DNA from: Pyrrhosoma nymphula
Lineage: Eukaryota; Arthropoda; Insecta; Odonata; Coenagrionidae
NCBI GenBank assembly: GCA_963573305.1
Contig: OY754331.1
Span: 94,355,434-94,419,433 of the forward strand
Direction of reading: 5' to 3'
Length of the DNA stretch: 64,000 bases
The notes beneath the pieces were generated by a model. It ran no database searches, was not told the origin of the DNA, and saw only the letters and a list, made by a program, of their open reading frames with translations. The stretch's first letter is position 1. Each line of letters begins with the position of its first letter. Positions 63,165 to 64,000 of this stretch are shown here, in pieces. Position numbers and translations under genes: made by a program.

Positions 63165-63345
63165 TGACCATGTGGTAGTCCATTGGTATAATGTGCTTCA
63201 GAATGGAGGTCTAAGGGTTGAACCTTGGTGAGGCCTGTGGGTAAGTCCAGTTACACCTTAGCTCTGTGATTTTCTGCGTGTTAGATCTTGATGGTAATTT
63301 ATAGGCAATATAAGTTTTGGAAATGGCCCACGACCCATAAATTAA
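63165..63345 (+). repeat. tRNA-derived SINE (degraded)
   Basis: The A-box-like TGGTAGTCCATTGG (63173-63186) and B-box-like 'aagggttgaaccttgg' (63215-63230) are spaced as in a tRNA gene head, followed by a non-tRNA body. The sequence is too irregular to be a working tRNA. It belongs to a different family from the 27838/38645 copies. Confidence 0.5.
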
Positions 63346-64000
63346 ACATGCTTTGGGGTTTGTACTCAGTTCTCACTGATGAGACGGACTTGGAGATTGA
63401 AGACAGTTTAGCATTTTGAAGTCTTTGGGTATTGTGACTTTGGTCTCAGAAACCTAGGAATTATTTTTATTTTTCAAATGTCAAATGCTATTAACTAAAA
63501 GGTTTTCCAAAAAGGCTCATGGCAGAATCCTTCCAAAAAAGAAAGTGATGGCCAGGGTAACAGAGCGTGCATTAAGCTCATTAAGTGTAAGCATGCAGTC
63601 ACTGGTAAACTTAGGTTTTAGAGTATTAATGACTTTAGGACCTATAATTAAAGTTTCTTGCTTAAAACTGAAAGTCACTTGCAGGCTCACTCATACTACT
63701 TTCTAGGTCTTTAATGTAGACAGGCAGAAATCTAAAAAATTTAACTTTGAATGAAGTAACCGCATCACTCTGTATCCCTTGTATACAATAAATTGCCCCA
63801 ATCTATTAAGTAAATTAAATCTCCCCACACATTCAAATGTCAATTAAAGAAAATGTTGCTCAACAAATGTTACTACAGTGTAAAGGAATACTTTTCTGAC
63901 TGACTCTAATACTATGATTAAAGTTTGTATTGTATGTCTGTATTGTGTAAACTGTATTTTTTTCTTTTCATGACCATGTTCTATGTCATGTTTTTTTACC

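Larger units (their letters stand above)
58039..64000 (+). other. CWF19L1 intron 10, open at the window end
   Basis: It starts with a gtattg donor. It contains the Tigger at 58176-62944, with a hAT inside it, and a SINE at about 63165-63345. I looked for a CwfJ domain 2 exon up to 64000 and found none. The stretch 63346-64000 holds nothing recognisable. Confidence 0.55.

Noticed and set aside
1..64000. CRISPR arrays, prokaryotic operons or ribosome-binding sites
   Set aside because: The window is eukaryotic throughout, with spliced genes and class II transposons; no regularly spaced repeat array is present.

Overview
The window looks like a piece of a large, AT-rich, repeat-laden arthropod genome, most probably an insect. 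Evidence: short exons in multi-kilobase introns, an SLC35B4-type transporter and a CWF19L1 homologue of animal type, abundant Tigger/pogo, hAT and piggyBac DNA transposons, RTE-like and CR1/Jockey-like LINEs, and tRNA- and 5S-rRNA-derived SINEs. No prokaryotic signature is present. I cannot name the species.

Layout. (1) About 3.6-23.8 kb, + strand: at least six phase-compatible exons of an acidic, low-complexity protein of unknown function, whose last exon carries three long glutamate runs. Its introns hold two copies of a foldback repeat family (one lies upstream of the first exon seen), a Tigger-derived element, a 5S-derived SINE, an RTE-like LINE scrap and an apparently complete piggyBac element (17.06-20.00 kb) with an uninterrupted 605-residue transposase. 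(2) 23.8-29.0 kb: intergenic DNA with a 5S-derived SINE, a TTAA-flanked MITE and a tRNA-derived SINE. (3) 29.03-30.04 kb, - strand: a single-exon SLC35B4 nucleotide-sugar transporter. (4) From 30.59 kb, + strand, to past the window end: the CWF19L1 (Drn1/Cwf19-like) gene, ten exons read here (445 codons), the last ~100 residues lying outside. The two genes are head to head with 542 bp between start codons.

The CWF19L1 introns are packed with transposons: a 3.3-kb element with ~186-bp terminal inverted repeats and a decayed transposase-like protein I cannot assign to a superfamily, a LINE with a SINE inside it, a 976-bp Tigger MITE, a CR1/Jockey-like LINE, several Tiggers, and hATs, some nested three deep. 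One intron (51194-57893) has the hallmarks of a U12-type (minor spliceosome) intron.

Functionally, SLC35B4 carries UDP-sugars (or, by the fly relative, GDP-fucose) across ER/Golgi membranes, while CWF19L1 is a post-splicing/lariat-turnover factor; a shared promoter is possible but nothing in the sequence shows functional coupling. The most interesting items are the U12-type intron within a splicing-factor gene, the intact piggyBac, the unclassified long-TIR transposon, the 5S-headed SINEs, and a block of non-coding DNA shared between a Tigger and a hAT element.
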